Assembly: GCA_035691285.1 (NCBI GenBank)
Contig: DASSJI010000293.1
Span: 1-46,972 of the forward strand
Length of the DNA: 46,972 nt
Source: DATFEN01 sp035691285
GTDB lineage: Bacteria > Acidobacteriota > Vicinamibacteria > Fen-336
Direction: 5' to 3'
A program made the position numbers and the translations under genes. This document shows positions 18,387-26,628 of this stretch, one piece after another; the stretch's first letter is position 1; each line of letters opens with the position of its first letter. The notes beneath the pieces are model-generated. The model searched no databases. It was not told the DNA's origin and saw only the letters and a program-made list of their open reading frames with translations.

Positions 18387-18832
18387 GGCGCCGGCCCATC
18401 CTCCCAGCCGTCCTCACGGCGCTCGCCTCCGCCTGCGGCCCGCAGCCCCCGTCCGATCCCGTCGAGCGGCTGCTGTTCGACTTGAGCCGGGCGGCCATGG
18501 CTCAGGACGCCGATGCCTTCGGCGCGCATCTGGCGGCCGGCTTCCTCACCGAGGGCGGCCTGAGCCGCGCCGAAGCCCTCGCCGAGCTGCGCCGCTATTT
18601 CGCCCTTTACAAGGACCTGGAGGTCGGAACCGCGGGCCTGGAAAGCGATCGCAGCGGAGCCGCGCCGATCGCGCGCTTCCGCGCCTCCTTCGCCGCCAAG
18701 CCGCGGGAGATCCGGGGCCTGGCGGGCGTGCTCCCCGACACCGCGCGCTTCCGCTTCGAGCTTACCCTGGTCGAGGAGGGCGGCGGCCTCAAGGTGGCGA
18801 AGGCGAGCTGGCAGAGGATCGAGGGCGGCTAG
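18383..18832 (+). CDS. NTF2-like probable lipoprotein
   Basis: About 149 residues. A cationic start (RRRP), a hydrophobic stretch and ALASAC at the end suggest a lipoprotein signal peptide. The rest resembles an NTF2/SnoaL-like fold: an early helix (VERLLFDLSRAAMAQDADAFGAHL), a second helix (SRAEALAELRRYFA) and C-terminal strands (FRFELTLVEEG, LKVAKASWQRI). No ATG, GTG or TTG exists in frame near the signal; the best start is a CTG overlapping the DUF4388 stop (CTGA). The alternative, ATG at 18497, would remove the signal and the first helix. Function unknown; probably envelope-located. Confidence 0.55.
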   Translation: MRRRPILPAVLTALASACGPQPPSDPVERLLFDLSRAAMAQDADAFGAHLAAGFLTEGGLSRAEALAELRRYFALYKDLEVGTAGLESDRSGAAPIARFRASFAAKPREIRGLAGVLPDTARFRFELTLVEEGGGLKVAKASWQRIEGG

Positions 18833-18833
18833 C

Positions 18834-18846
18834 GGCTCGCGGAGCC
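18834..18846. terminator. small hairpin between convergent genes
   Basis: A 5-bp perfect stem GGCTC/GAGCC with a 3-base loop in the 25-base gap between the lipoprotein gene and the glycosyltransferase gene. It could serve both strands but is short and lacks T-runs. Confidence 0.3.
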
Positions 18847-18857
18847 ACGCGCCTTCG

Positions 18858-20045
18858 TCAGAGCTCCTTCCCCGACACGGCCGCGATCAGCCCCTTGTAG
18901 CGGGCCATCACCGCGTCCCAGCGATAGTTGGCCGCGACGTAGCGGCGGCCGTTCTCGCCCATGGCGGAGCGGAGCGGCTCCGTCTTCACGAGCAGGTCGA
19001 GGGCCTCGGTGAACTCGGCGCGGTCCCCATAGAAGAGGCCGGCGTTCGAGCGCTGGCAGTGGTCGACCAGGACCGGCGAGGCCGCCGTGGCGACGACCGG
19101 GGTGCCGAGGGCCATCGCCTCGAGGAGCACGATCGAGAGGCTCTCGTACGGGCTGGGGCAGATGACGGCCCGGGCGCCCGCGAGGGCGGCGAGCTTCTCC
19201 CGCTCGGGAAGGAACCCGAGGTAGCGCACGCCGGGCACGCGCGGCGACTCCATGGCCAGCCGTCCGATCAGCAGGAGCTCGGCGCCGCCAGAGACGCGGC
19301 GCCGATACTCGCCGAAGTGGGCGAGCATCGCGTCGCAGCCCTTGCCGGCGTCGATTCGTCCGGCATAGAGCGCGTAGGCGCCGCGCACGTCGTGGCGGAT
19401 CCGGAACCCCTCGACGTCGAGGCCATCTCTCTCCACGTCGACGCCCATCCCGGTCACCGCCCGCGGCCGTCCGTCGATGTAGAAGCGCGACCGCACCAGC
19501 TCCTCCTCGGGCGCCGAGCAGAAGGCGAAGGCGCGTGGGGCCTGGAACACCCGCTTCATGATCTCGAGGCGCAGCGGCGGCTCGTCATGGGCCGTGGGCA
19601 CCAGGATCGCGCGCTCCGGGGCGGCCCTGAGCCCCCAGTAGGTCGGGAAGTAAAGGTAGGTGAAGAACAGGACCGCGTCATAGCGGTCGCGCTCCGCCTC
19701 GAGGCGCTGGACGAGGCGCGGCACGTCGGGTCCCTGCCGCTTCAGCCACTCGAGCTCCTGCTCCTCGCTGTGCGGGCGATCGTAGAGCGCGTCCGAGAGG
19801 CGGTTGAAGGCCGCGAGGTCGCGCTCCGCCTCGCTCGGGAAGCGCCGCACTTCTACGCCGTTCTCGATGCGCTCGCCCTCGGGCAGCTCGTTGCGCCAGG
19901 TCACGTAGTCGCGGGCACAGGAGGCGAAGGCCACGACCTCGGCGTCCCTGGCGAGCCGCTCCGCCACGGCGCGGGCCAGCGTCTCGGAGCCGCCGGCGAC
20001 GTCGGCGCCGTAGCGCTGCACGACGACCGCGACGCGCGGTCTCAC
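18858..20045 (-). CDS. glycosyltransferase family 4 (type A paralogue)
   Basis: 395 residues, GT-B fold. The N-terminal domain starts with VVVQRYGADVAGGSE; the donor-binding domain has LYAGRIDAGKGCD and the GT4 E-x7-E signature in SPYESLSIVLLEAMALG. No membrane helix, so it is a cytoplasmic or membrane-peripheral sugar transferase. It starts at a GTG overlapping the upstream stop (GTGA) and is the last gene of the minus-strand polysaccharide operon. It is a clear paralogue of the gene at 22215-23408, sharing the N-terminal QRYGxDxAGGxE motif, DYVTW, GLRAAPERA and CxRSNxGLxY. Donor and acceptor sugars cannot be read from the sequence. Confidence 0.9.
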   Translation of the reverse strand: MRPRVAVVVQRYGADVAGGSETLARAVAERLARDAEVVAFASCARDYVTWRNELPEGERIENGVEVRRFPSEAERDLAAFNRLSDALYDRPHSEEQELEWLKRQGPDVPRLVQRLEAERDRYDAVLFFTYLYFPTYWGLRAAPERAILVPTAHDEPPLRLEIMKRVFQAPRAFAFCSAPEEELVRSRFYIDGRPRAVTGMGVDVERDGLDVEGFRIRHDVRGAYALYAGRIDAGKGCDAMLAHFGEYRRRVSGGAELLLIGRLAMESPRVPGVRYLGFLPEREKLAALAGARAVICPSPYESLSIVLLEAMALGTPVVATAASPVLVDHCQRSNAGLFYGDRAEFTEALDLLVKTEPLRSAMGENGRRYVAANYRWDAVMARYKGLIAAVSGKEL

Positions 20046-21142
20046 GCCGCCACCCCCACCGAGGCCAGATGGCCCCTCAGCAGCGACTCGACGGCCTCCG
20101 GAGCGAAGGCGCGCAGGCGGCGGCGCTGGCCCGCGATCACGGCGGCTCGGAGCCCCGCGTCGAAGGCCAGGGCGTGGGCCATCTCCGCCGCCTCGTCGAA
20201 GCGCTTGGCGCCGAATCGGACCCCGGCAGTTTCGAGGGTGAAGGGCACCGCGGCGGCGGAGTGGGCGAGCACCGGCACGTCCATCAGCATCGCCTCGACC
20301 AGGGGCACTCCGAAGCCCTCGTGCTCGCTCATGCTCACGAACACGTGGGCCGCGGCGTAGTAGGCGAGCAGGTCGGCATGGGGCACGTGCCCGGCGAAGA
20401 CCACCTCGGACGCCGTGAAGCCTTCCTCGTACGCGAGGGACTGCAGCGCGTCGAAGTAGTGGCGCGGCAGGCGCTCTCCGCCGCCGGTCCGGCGCCGGGG
20501 CAGCTTCCCCACGAGCAGCAGGCGCAGATTGGAGTCGATGAAGCGCCGCCAGTAGGCGGCGAGCCTGATGAGGTCCTCGTGGCGCTTGTTGGGCGCGACG
20601 CGGCCCACGAAGAGCAGGTTGACGCGCCCGTCGGCGAGCTGCCGGCGCAGCACGCGGCTCGGTTCCTCCCGGTAGCGCGCGAAGTCCAGGTAGATCGGCA
20701 GCACGCCGGTCCGCTCGAAGCCCGCCTCGGAGAGCTCGCGCCGGTTGAACTCGCTGTCTCCCAGGGCCAGCTCGACGTGCCCGACCAGGCTGCCCAGGGC
20801 CTCGCGGCCCTCGCGGCAGATGCGGACCATCTCGGGATCCCAGCCGGCGAAGAACTCGGGGGGCGTGATGTTGTGATGGAGCAGGATGCGGCGGGCGCGC
20901 TGCTCGCGCAGGACCGCGGTGAGGGGCGACGGCACCGCGTAGTGGAGGATCACGACGTCGTCGGCCCCTCCCGGGCGCCATTCGCAGAAGGGGCGCCCGT
21001 CCCCGACGAGGTCCGTGTCCAGCTCGAGGGCGTAGACGTCCGCGGCGAAGCCCCAGCGCCGGAAGGCGTCCCGCATCAGGCGCGCGGAGTCCCCGATCGC
21101 GTCGCCGCGATGGAGCGCGGGGACCCACTGGTCGACCCTCAC
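20042..21142 (-). CDS. glycosyltransferase family 4 (type B paralogue)
   Basis: 366 residues. The start is a GTG overlapping the TGA of the preceding gene (GTGA). The N-terminal domain has HRGDAIGDSARLM and HHNITPPEFFAG; the C-terminal domain has LLFVGRVAPNKRHEDLI and the E-x7-E motif in SEHEGFGVPLVEAM. These are GT4 retaining-transferase features. It is a paralogue of the gene at 21139-22218, with shared RGDAIG/YGDAIG, ALGDSEFNRREL, VGRVxPNKR and VVFAGHV blocks. It should add one sugar during assembly of a lipid-linked or secreted glycan at the inner membrane. Specificity is unknown. Confidence 0.9.
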   Translation of the reverse strand: MRVDQWVPALHRGDAIGDSARLMRDAFRRWGFAADVYALELDTDLVGDGRPFCEWRPGGADDVVILHYAVPSPLTAVLREQRARRILLHHNITPPEFFAGWDPEMVRICREGREALGSLVGHVELALGDSEFNRRELSEAGFERTGVLPIYLDFARYREEPSRVLRRQLADGRVNLLFVGRVAPNKRHEDLIRLAAYWRRFIDSNLRLLLVGKLPRRRTGGGERLPRHYFDALQSLAYEEGFTASEVVFAGHVPHADLLAYYAAAHVFVSMSEHEGFGVPLVEAMLMDVPVLAHSAAAVPFTLETAGVRFGAKRFDEAAEMAHALAFDAGLRAAVIAGQRRRLRAFAPEAVESLLRGHLASVGVAA

Positions 21143-22218
21143 GATTCCAGCACCGGCTCCAGGCGCTCGCGAAGCAGCGCCCCGAAGTCCGTGGCGCGGA
21201 TCTCGCCGACCGCCCGCCGCTGCGTCTCGAGCACCTCCGCGCGCAGCCTGGAGTCCGCGACGAGCTCGTGAACCAGCTCGGCGACGACCTCGAGACGCTT
21301 CTCCCTGAGCAGCACCCCTCCGCCGTGGAGCGTCTCGGCCACCGCCCCGGCGTCGTAGGCGACGACCGGCACGCCGAAGTGCATGGCCTCGACCAGCGGC
21401 ACGCAGTAGCCTTCGTGCTCCGACAGGCACAGGAACGCGTCCGCGACGCGGTAGTAGGCGACCAGGTCCTCGTCGTCGACGTGTCCGGCGAACACGACCT
21501 CGTCCAGGCGCAGCTCGCGCACGAGCCGGCTCAGGCGGTCGTAGTAGCGCTCGAAGCCCTTGTGCTCGCCCACCAGGAGCAGACGGCTGCGCGGCTCGAG
21601 GTAGCGCTGGTAGATCGCGAACACGCGGATCAGCTCGTCGATGCGCTTGTTCGGGATGACGCGCCCCACGAACAGGATGTTGCGGCGGCCGTCCCGGAAC
21701 ATGGCCTCGACGACCGGCGACGGGCGCAGGTCGTACTTCGCGAGGTCCAGGACGATGGGCAGGACAGCCGTCTTCGCGTAGCCGGCGACCTCGAGCTCCC
21801 TGCGGTTGAACTCGCTGTCCCCGAGGGCCAGCTCGGTCCGCGGCGCGAAGGCCAGGAGCTCACGGCGCCCGTGGTAGCACAGCCCGGCCAGGTGGCGCTG
21901 GAAGCCGAGGAAGAAGTGGGCCGGCGTGATGTTGTGGTAGATCGACACGAGCCGATCGGGGGCGGGGTGGATGAGGCGCCCCGACGCGCTGCCGATCGAG
22001 AAGTGGAACAGGCAGACCGTGTCGGGCGACGAGACCGAGGCGTAGCGCCAGAGGGGGCGGGCGAGGTGCGCGACGCGGGGGTGGACGTGCTCTGCGTAGA
22101 TCTCGGAGTCGAAGCCCATCCCGCGCAGGTGGGCCTGGATCGCGAGCGCCTCGTTCCCGATGGCGTCCCCGTAAGAGAGGGCGGCCAGGAGCTGGTGGAC
22201 CTGCCGGGGTCGGCTCAC
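21139..22218 (-). CDS. glycosyltransferase family 4 (type B' paralogue)
   Basis: 359 residues beginning at a GTG that overlaps the upstream stop (GTGA). N-terminal SYGDAIGNEALAIQ and YHNITPAHFFLGF, central ALGDSEFNRRELEVAG, then ILFVGRVIPNKRIDELI and the E-x7-E motif in SEHEGYCVPLVEAM. Cys replaces the more usual small residue after Tyr in that motif, unlike its sister gene. Closest relative in the window is the gene immediately downstream (20042-21142), so the two look like products of duplication that then diverged. A cytoplasmic-face sugar transferase is likely; the linkage formed is not deducible. Confidence 0.9.
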   Translation of the reverse strand: MSRPRQVHQLLAALSYGDAIGNEALAIQAHLRGMGFDSEIYAEHVHPRVAHLARPLWRYASVSSPDTVCLFHFSIGSASGRLIHPAPDRLVSIYHNITPAHFFLGFQRHLAGLCYHGRRELLAFAPRTELALGDSEFNRRELEVAGYAKTAVLPIVLDLAKYDLRPSPVVEAMFRDGRRNILFVGRVIPNKRIDELIRVFAIYQRYLEPRSRLLLVGEHKGFERYYDRLSRLVRELRLDEVVFAGHVDDEDLVAYYRVADAFLCLSEHEGYCVPLVEAMHFGVPVVAYDAGAVAETLHGGGVLLREKRLEVVAELVHELVADSRLRAEVLETQRRAVGEIRATDFGALLRERLEPVLES

Positions 22219-23408
22219 GAGGCCCTCGCTCGCGCCGCGTCCTCCGCGCGGAGCCGGGCGAACAGCTCGAGGTACTTGCGCTCGACGATGTCCCAGGCGT
22301 AGTGGGCGTCGAAGTAGGCCCGGCCGTTCTCGCCGAGCCTGCGCCGCAGGGAGGCGTCGCCCTCGACCAGGGACAGCGCTTCGCGGAACTCGTCGTAGTG
22401 CGCGTAGTACAGTCCGCCGTTGGAGCGCCGGCACTGGCCGAGCAGGACCTCGCAGCGGGCGTTGGCGAGCACCGGCCGCTTCGCCCACCACGCCTCGAGG
22501 GTCACCATCGACAGGCTCTCGTAGCGCGACGGGATCACGAGCGCCTCGGCCGCCGCGAGGGCGTCCCACTTCTCCTGGTCCGGCAGGAAGCCCAGGTGGA
22601 CGATGGCGGGGTCGTCGGGAACGTCCAGCACGGCCTTCCCGACCAGGACCAGCCTCAACGCGGATCCCGTCTCGGCCCGGTACCTCTGGAAGAACGGGAA
22701 CAGCTCGTCGCAGCCCTTGTTGCGGTCGATGCGGCCGACGTAGAGGAGGAACGGCCCTGTGACGCCGCGGTTGCGACGGAACCCTTCGGGATCGAGGCGC
22801 TCGGGCAGCTTCGATCCCACTCCGATCACGTCTCCGAGGACGGCGTCGTTGTGGGCGTCGGCCCGGATCATGTCGCGCTCCTCGGGGCTGTTCCAGACAA
22901 TCGCCCTGGGCAGGCGGAAGAGCGGCGGGAAGATCGAGAGGCGGTGGATGCCGTCGTTCTCCGCCGTGGGCACGAGCACGGCGCGCTCGGGGGCGGCGCG
23001 CAGGCCGTGGTACGTGGTGTAGTAGCGGTAGGAGAAGAACACCAGGAAGTCGTAGGCGCTCCGGCGCAGGGCCACCTCGGCGACCAGGCGCGGCGATAGC
23101 GGGCCCTCCTCCTCCAGCCAGCGCCGCTCGTCGTCCTCGGTGTGCGGTCCTTCGACGCGTCGCGACCACTCGGCGAAGCGGTAGACGTCGCGGGGCCGCT
23201 CCACCTCGAAGCGCCGCACACGCACGCCGTTCAGGACCTCTTCGCCCTCGGGGTAGTGGTTCTCCCACGTGACGTAGTCGCTGGCGCAGGTCGTGAGCAC
23301 CTCGACCTCGGCGTGGCGCGTGAGGTGCTCGGCCACGAGCCGGCAGTGGTATTCCGCCCCGCCCGCGATGTCCAGCCCGTAACGCTGGACCACGAAGCCC
23401 AGCTTCAA
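22215..23408 (-). CDS. glycosyltransferase family 4 (type A' paralogue)
   Basis: 397 residues. The start is a TTG whose last two bases form part of the TGA of the coiled-coil gene (TTGA); no ATG or GTG sits near the conserved N-terminal FVVQRYGLDIAGGAE. The donor domain has LLYVGRIDRNKGCDELF and the E-x7-E motif in SRYESLSMVTLEAW. Compared with its paralogue at 18858-20045, the residues after the motif are WWAKRPVLAN rather than MALGTPVVAT, so the donor site has diverged. First of the four glycosyltransferases in the transcript. Function beyond sugar transfer is unknown. Confidence 0.88.
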   Translation of the reverse strand: MKLGFVVQRYGLDIAGGAEYHCRLVAEHLTRHAEVEVLTTCASDYVTWENHYPEGEEVLNGVRVRRFEVERPRDVYRFAEWSRRVEGPHTEDDERRWLEEEGPLSPRLVAEVALRRSAYDFLVFFSYRYYTTYHGLRAAPERAVLVPTAENDGIHRLSIFPPLFRLPRAIVWNSPEERDMIRADAHNDAVLGDVIGVGSKLPERLDPEGFRRNRGVTGPFLLYVGRIDRNKGCDELFPFFQRYRAETGSALRLVLVGKAVLDVPDDPAIVHLGFLPDQEKWDALAAAEALVIPSRYESLSMVTLEAWWAKRPVLANARCEVLLGQCRRSNGGLYYAHYDEFREALSLVEGDASLRRRLGENGRAYFDAHYAWDIVERKYLELFARLRAEDAARARAS

Positions 23409-23956
23409 GCCCCGTCCGAGCCCTTCTTCCCCGGCTCCTCGCGGTAGACGACCATCTCCTCGAGCGTCCGCTCGCGCCGCGCGTCGAGCTCGACCTTCGC
23501 CTGCAGGGCCAGGTGGCGGTTCTTCAGGTCCTGCAGCTCGAGGTTCAGCTTCGTCACCTCGATGGCGAGGTTCGTCAGGAGGTGGACGTAGTAGGCGTTC
23601 AGGTCCGACTGGCGCGACAGCGCCGAGATCATCGGGTTCGGGTTCCAGAACAGCTTCTGCACCGGGTTCAGGACCCGGCGCAGCGCCCTCAGGATGCGGC
23701 CCACCACGCCCCGGCTCGACTCGTAGACGGTGTCCTCGTGGAACGCGAAGTTCCAGCGCGAGGGCAGGGCGCGGAAGTCCTTCACGAAGTCCGGGTTGAA
23801 GTCGTAGGCGTCGAGCACCGCGTCGAGGCGCCGCTCGGCGATCTCCCGGATCTCCTCCTCGGTGTAGAGCCCCTGGCGCTTCTCCTCGATCCGCTTGCGG
23901 ATCGAGGTCATGATCTTCTGGACGTCGACGCCCTCGGCCTTGATCTCGAAGCTCAT
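23405..23956 (-). CDS. coiled-coil protein of unknown function in glycan operon
   Basis: 183 residues, no signal peptide and no membrane helix. The N-terminal 50 (VQKIMTSIRKRIEEKRQGLYTEEEIREIAERRLDAVLDA) are strongly helical and highly charged. The region 90-120 is basic, and 125-175 is a heptad-rich coiled coil (VTKLNLELQDLKNRHLALQ). I do not recognise a catalytic domain. Similar helical segments occur at the N-termini of some polysaccharide-cluster methyltransferases, so this may be a stand-alone scaffold or a chain-length 'ruler' part; that is speculation. Its ATG overlaps the UbiA stop (ATGA), and its stop overlaps the next gene's start. Confidence 0.65.
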   Translation of the reverse strand: MSFEIKAEGVDVQKIMTSIRKRIEEKRQGLYTEEEIREIAERRLDAVLDAYDFNPDFVKDFRALPSRWNFAFHEDTVYESSRGVVGRILRALRRVLNPVQKLFWNPNPMISALSRQSDLNAYYVHLLTNLAIEVTKLNLELQDLKNRHLALQAKVELDARRERTLEEMVVYREEPGKKGSDGA

Positions 23957-24846
23957 CGGATCGGCCCGGGCGCGCCGCCCGCCGTATACACGATCGCCAC
24001 GAGCGCCAGCGCCCAGAGGGCGACGTTCACCAGGATGGGCCGGTCGGTGAGCAGGAGATCCGTGGGGCTGCCCCCCTGCTCCTTCTGATGCACCAGGTAA
24101 AGATAACGGAAGATGCCGTAGAGGACGAAAGGGATCGTCCAGGGAAGCCGGTCGGTCTGGAACTTGGCGATCGTCTCGGACGCCGTGGTGTAGGACGCGT
24201 ACGCCATCAGGCAGGAGGCCGTGACGACGGCGATCATCTGGTCGAGCAGGTAGGGGCTGTAGTCCTGCAGGCTCTTGCGATGATCGGAGGCCTGGCCCAC
24301 CAGGGACGTGAGCTCGTGGCGGCGCTTGCAGAACGTCAGGAACAGCGCCAGCAGGACCGTGCAGATGAGCAGCCAGTCGCTGAACACGACGCCGATGGCC
24401 AGGGCTCCGGCCACGGCCCGAACGACGAAACCCAGGCTGACGGCGATCGCGTCGACGATCACGACCTCCTTGAGCTTCAGGGAGTACAGGAGGTTCAGCA
24501 ACAGGTAGGCCAGTGCGGCCGCTGCGAAGGCCCGGCCAAGGAGCAGCGCGATCAGCAGGCAGGCGACCGCGAGCCCGGCCGCAACGAGCAGCGCCGTGCT
24601 CGCGCGCAGCGCCCCGCTCGCGATCGGCCGCAGCCTCTTGCGGGGGTGCAGCCGGTCGTGCTCGACGTCACGGACGTCGTTGACGAGGTAGACCGCTCCC
24701 GAGAGGCCGCAGAAGAGCAGGAATGCGAGAAGGGAGCGCTGGAACGGCTGCGCCTCGAACAGGTGCTTGCTGAGCGCCAGGGGCGCGAACAGGATGAGGT
24801 TCTTCGTCCACTGGTGCGGTCTCAGGGAAACGAGAAGCGGCTTCAC
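23953..24846 (-). CDS. UbiA-family prenyltransferase, decaprenyl-phosphate phosphoribosyltransferase-like
   Basis: 297 residues with eight or nine TM helices. The first Asp-rich motif is NDVRDVEHDR (Asn56, Asp57, Asp60, Asp64), followed by HPRKRLRPIASG; the second is around Asp132 in YSLKLKEVVIVDAI. The opening RPHQWTKNLILFAPL is typical of the branch that attaches phosphoribose to decaprenyl phosphate (the Rv3806c type), rather than ubiquinone or menaquinone enzymes. The product would be a polyprenyl-linked pentose donor used outside the membrane. The start is a GTG 33 bases after the STAS stop. The epimerase partners (DprE1/DprE2) are not in the window. Confidence 0.82.
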   Translation of the reverse strand: MKPLLVSLRPHQWTKNLILFAPLALSKHLFEAQPFQRSLLAFLLFCGLSGAVYLVNDVRDVEHDRLHPRKRLRPIASGALRASTALLVAAGLAVACLLIALLLGRAFAAAALAYLLLNLLYSLKLKEVVIVDAIAVSLGFVVRAVAGALAIGVVFSDWLLICTVLLALFLTFCKRRHELTSLVGQASDHRKSLQDYSPYLLDQMIAVVTASCLMAYASYTTASETIAKFQTDRLPWTIPFVLYGIFRYLYLVHQKEQGGSPTDLLLTDRPILVNVALWALALVAIVYTAGGAPGPIR

Positions 24847-24879
24847 GAAACGGCTTCGCGAGGGCGCCGCGCGGATCCC

Positions 24880-25215
24880 CTAGAAGCTCTTGATCGCCTC
24901 GGGCTCGGAGTCGTAGGTCTCGAAGACCGTGAGCAGCTTGGTGATGGCGAGCAGGTCCTGGATCTTCTTGGTGAGGTTGATCAGCTTCAGCCGGCCGTTC
25001 TTCCGGCTGACCGTCGTGTAGCAACGGACGATCTCGCCGAGGCCGGCCGAGTCCACATAGGGCACGTCGGCCAGGTTCAGCAGGATCTTGGTCTTGCCCC
25101 CGTCCACCACGCGATTCACTGCGTCCCGGAGAGCGTCGTCTCCCTCGCCGATCAGGATCTTGCCGTGAAGGTCCAGGATCACGACGTCTTCGACCTGGCG
25201 CTCGACGATCTTCAT
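24880..25215 (-). CDS. STAS-domain anti-sigma factor antagonist-like protein
   Basis: 111 residues, a single STAS domain of the SpoIIAA/RsbV type. The usual phosphoacceptor is Ser56 in VDSAGLGEIV. The fold pattern (VVILDLHGKI, KTKILLNLADVPYVDS, GRLKLINL) is complete. Such proteins bind anti-sigma factor kinases when dephosphorylated. The ATG at 25215 has a good GGGGAGA upstream and a promoter at 25258-25287. It heads the transcript that continues into the UbiA and glycosyltransferase genes. No kinase or sigma factor partner is seen nearby, so its target is unknown. Confidence 0.88.
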   Translation of the reverse strand: MKIVERQVEDVVILDLHGKILIGEGDDALRDAVNRVVDGGKTKILLNLADVPYVDSAGLGEIVRCYTTVSRKNGRLKLINLTKKIQDLLAITKLLTVFETYDSEPEAIKSF

Positions 25216-25257
25216 GGACGTTCTCCCCGCGTTTTCAAGTAGTTGTACGGAGGCGGC

Positions 25258-25287
25258 ACAGTACCACAGCGTTTCCGCGCGTGTCAA
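25258..25287 (-). promoter_or_regulatory. sigma-70-type promoter of the STAS-glycan operon
   Basis: On the minus strand TTGACA (25287-25282), 18-bp spacer and TACTGT (25263-25258). It lies about 45 bases before the STAS start. Confidence 0.55.
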
Positions 25288-25330
25288 CGAAACCGCGCAA
25301 GGCCAGAACCCGTGTTAGCTTCGGAGCCCC

Positions 25331-26350
25331 ATGGACTTCCTGGAGCGGCTCAGGGCCCGGGCCCAGGCCGGGCAGGCCCGGATCGTGCTCCCCGAGGGGA
25401 CCGAGCCACGGACCCTGCGTGCCGCCGCGAGAGCCCAGGAGCTCGGCATCGCCCGGCCCACCCTCCTGGGCGACCCTGCGGCCGTCCGACAGGCCGCGGA
25501 CGCCGCAGGGGTGGACCTGGGTCGGATCGAGGTGGACTCAATACCCACCTCCGGACCCGCCTTCGAGGCCTCGCTCCGGGCCTACGAGGAGCGGGTCCGG
25601 CATCGGGGCATCCGGCAGGACGAGGCCCGAGAGCACCTCCGCGACCCCCTCCTGTGGGGCGCGCTGGAGGTCGCGGCGGGTCGGCAGGCCGGCATGGTGG
25701 CGGGGGCGCGCTCGACGACGGCACAAACGCTGCGGGCGGCGCTCCGGGGAATCGGCGTGAGGGAAGGAGTCTTCAAGCTGTCGTCCTTCATGCTGATGGT
25801 GACACGCAATTCCACCCTCGGCGACGGAGGCGTCCTGGTGTTCGCCGACTGCGGGGTCAACCCCGAGCCGACGGCGCCCGAGCTGGCCGAGATCGCCCTG
25901 CTCACGGCCGACAGCGCGCGCGCCTTCCTCGGCGACGTCCCGCGCGTGGCGTTCCTGTCCTTTTCGACACGGGGCAGCGCGGACCACCAGCGCTCCCGTC
26001 GCGTGCGCGAGGCGACGCGCATCGCGGCCGCGCGGGCCCCGGACCTCCTGGCCGACGGGGAGATGCAGCTCGACGCGGCGCTCGTCCCCGAGGTCGGCGC
26101 GAGCAAGGCTCCCGGAAGCCTGGTCGCCGGGAGGGCCAACGTCCTGATCTTCCCTGACCTCGACGCCGGCAACATCGGCTACAAGCTTGTGGAGCGGATC
26201 GCAGGCGCACGGGCCATCGGCCCGATCCTGCAGGGCCTGAGGCGCCCTGCGAACGACCTGTCCAGAGGCTGCTCGGTCGACGACATCGTGGACCTGATCG
26301 CCGTGACGGCGGTCCAGGCCGCTACTGCCTCGCCGCGCGCCGAGCGCTGA
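25331..26350 (+). CDS. pta: phosphate acetyltransferase (PTA/PTB family)
   Basis: 339 residues, the single-domain form. It interconverts acetyl-CoA and acetyl phosphate in the cytoplasm. The N-terminal RIVLPEGTEPRTLRAAA, the central ARSTTAQTLRAAL (substrate Arg loop) and the C-terminal NVLIFPDLDAGNIGYKL with IGPILQGLRRPANDLSRGC are all family-typical; the last two favour phosphotransacetylase over phosphotransbutyrylase. Some members lie near vitamin B12 acyl-CoA pathways, but no acetate kinase gene is present here. Its 3' end overlaps the convergent zinc-ribbon gene by 29 bases. Confidence 0.9.
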   Translation: MDFLERLRARAQAGQARIVLPEGTEPRTLRAAARAQELGIARPTLLGDPAAVRQAADAAGVDLGRIEVDSIPTSGPAFEASLRAYEERVRHRGIRQDEAREHLRDPLLWGALEVAAGRQAGMVAGARSTTAQTLRAALRGIGVREGVFKLSSFMLMVTRNSTLGDGGVLVFADCGVNPEPTAPELAEIALLTADSARAFLGDVPRVAFLSFSTRGSADHQRSRRVREATRIAAARAPDLLADGEMQLDAALVPEVGASKAPGSLVAGRANVLIFPDLDAGNIGYKLVERIAGARAIGPILQGLRRPANDLSRGCSVDDIVDLIAVTAVQAATASPRAER

Positions 26351-26603
26351 AGCAGTCGTTGCAGTAGACAGGCCGGCCCTCTCGGGGCTGGAACGACACG
26401 GTCGCGTCGCGGCCGCACTGGCTGCAGCTGACGCGGATCTCCCGCCTCCCGCGCGACCCGGCGTGCCGCCTGGCACGGCAGGCCGGACAGCGCTTGGGCT
26501 CGTGGCGCAGACCTCGGCCCGCGTAGAAGAACTGTTCCGGGGCGCTCCAGACGAAATGCGCGCCGCATTCGGCGCAATGGAGCGTCTTGTCCTGGTACTC
26601 CAT
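26322..26603 (-). CDS. double zinc-ribbon protein with CxxC-x17-CxxC motif
   Basis: 93 residues with four CxxC knuckles: Cys10/13, Cys39/42, Cys60/63 and Cys81/84. The second pair is spaced exactly CxxC-x17-CxxC, a known small-domain signature in bacteria; the first pair (x25 between) frames a second ribbon with aromatic residues FVW and FFY. Basic surroundings suggest nucleic acid or ribosome contact, but that is inference. It lies 59 bases downstream of rpsU on the same strand and may be co-transcribed. Its last 29 bases overlap pta in the opposite direction. Confidence 0.75.
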   Translation of the reverse strand: MEYQDKTLHCAECGAHFVWSAPEQFFYAGRGLRHEPKRCPACRARRHAGSRGRREIRVSCSQCGRDATVSFQPREGRPVYCNDCFSARRAARQ

Positions 26604-26628
26604 TGACCTTCCCGGTCGAGGCTCCCCA

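Noticed and set aside
20042..21430. A longer 462-codon version of the type B glycosyltransferase
   Set aside because: The added N-terminus is Arg/Gly-rich and overlaps the preceding gene. The GTG at 21142 starts right at the conserved domain and overlaps the upstream stop.
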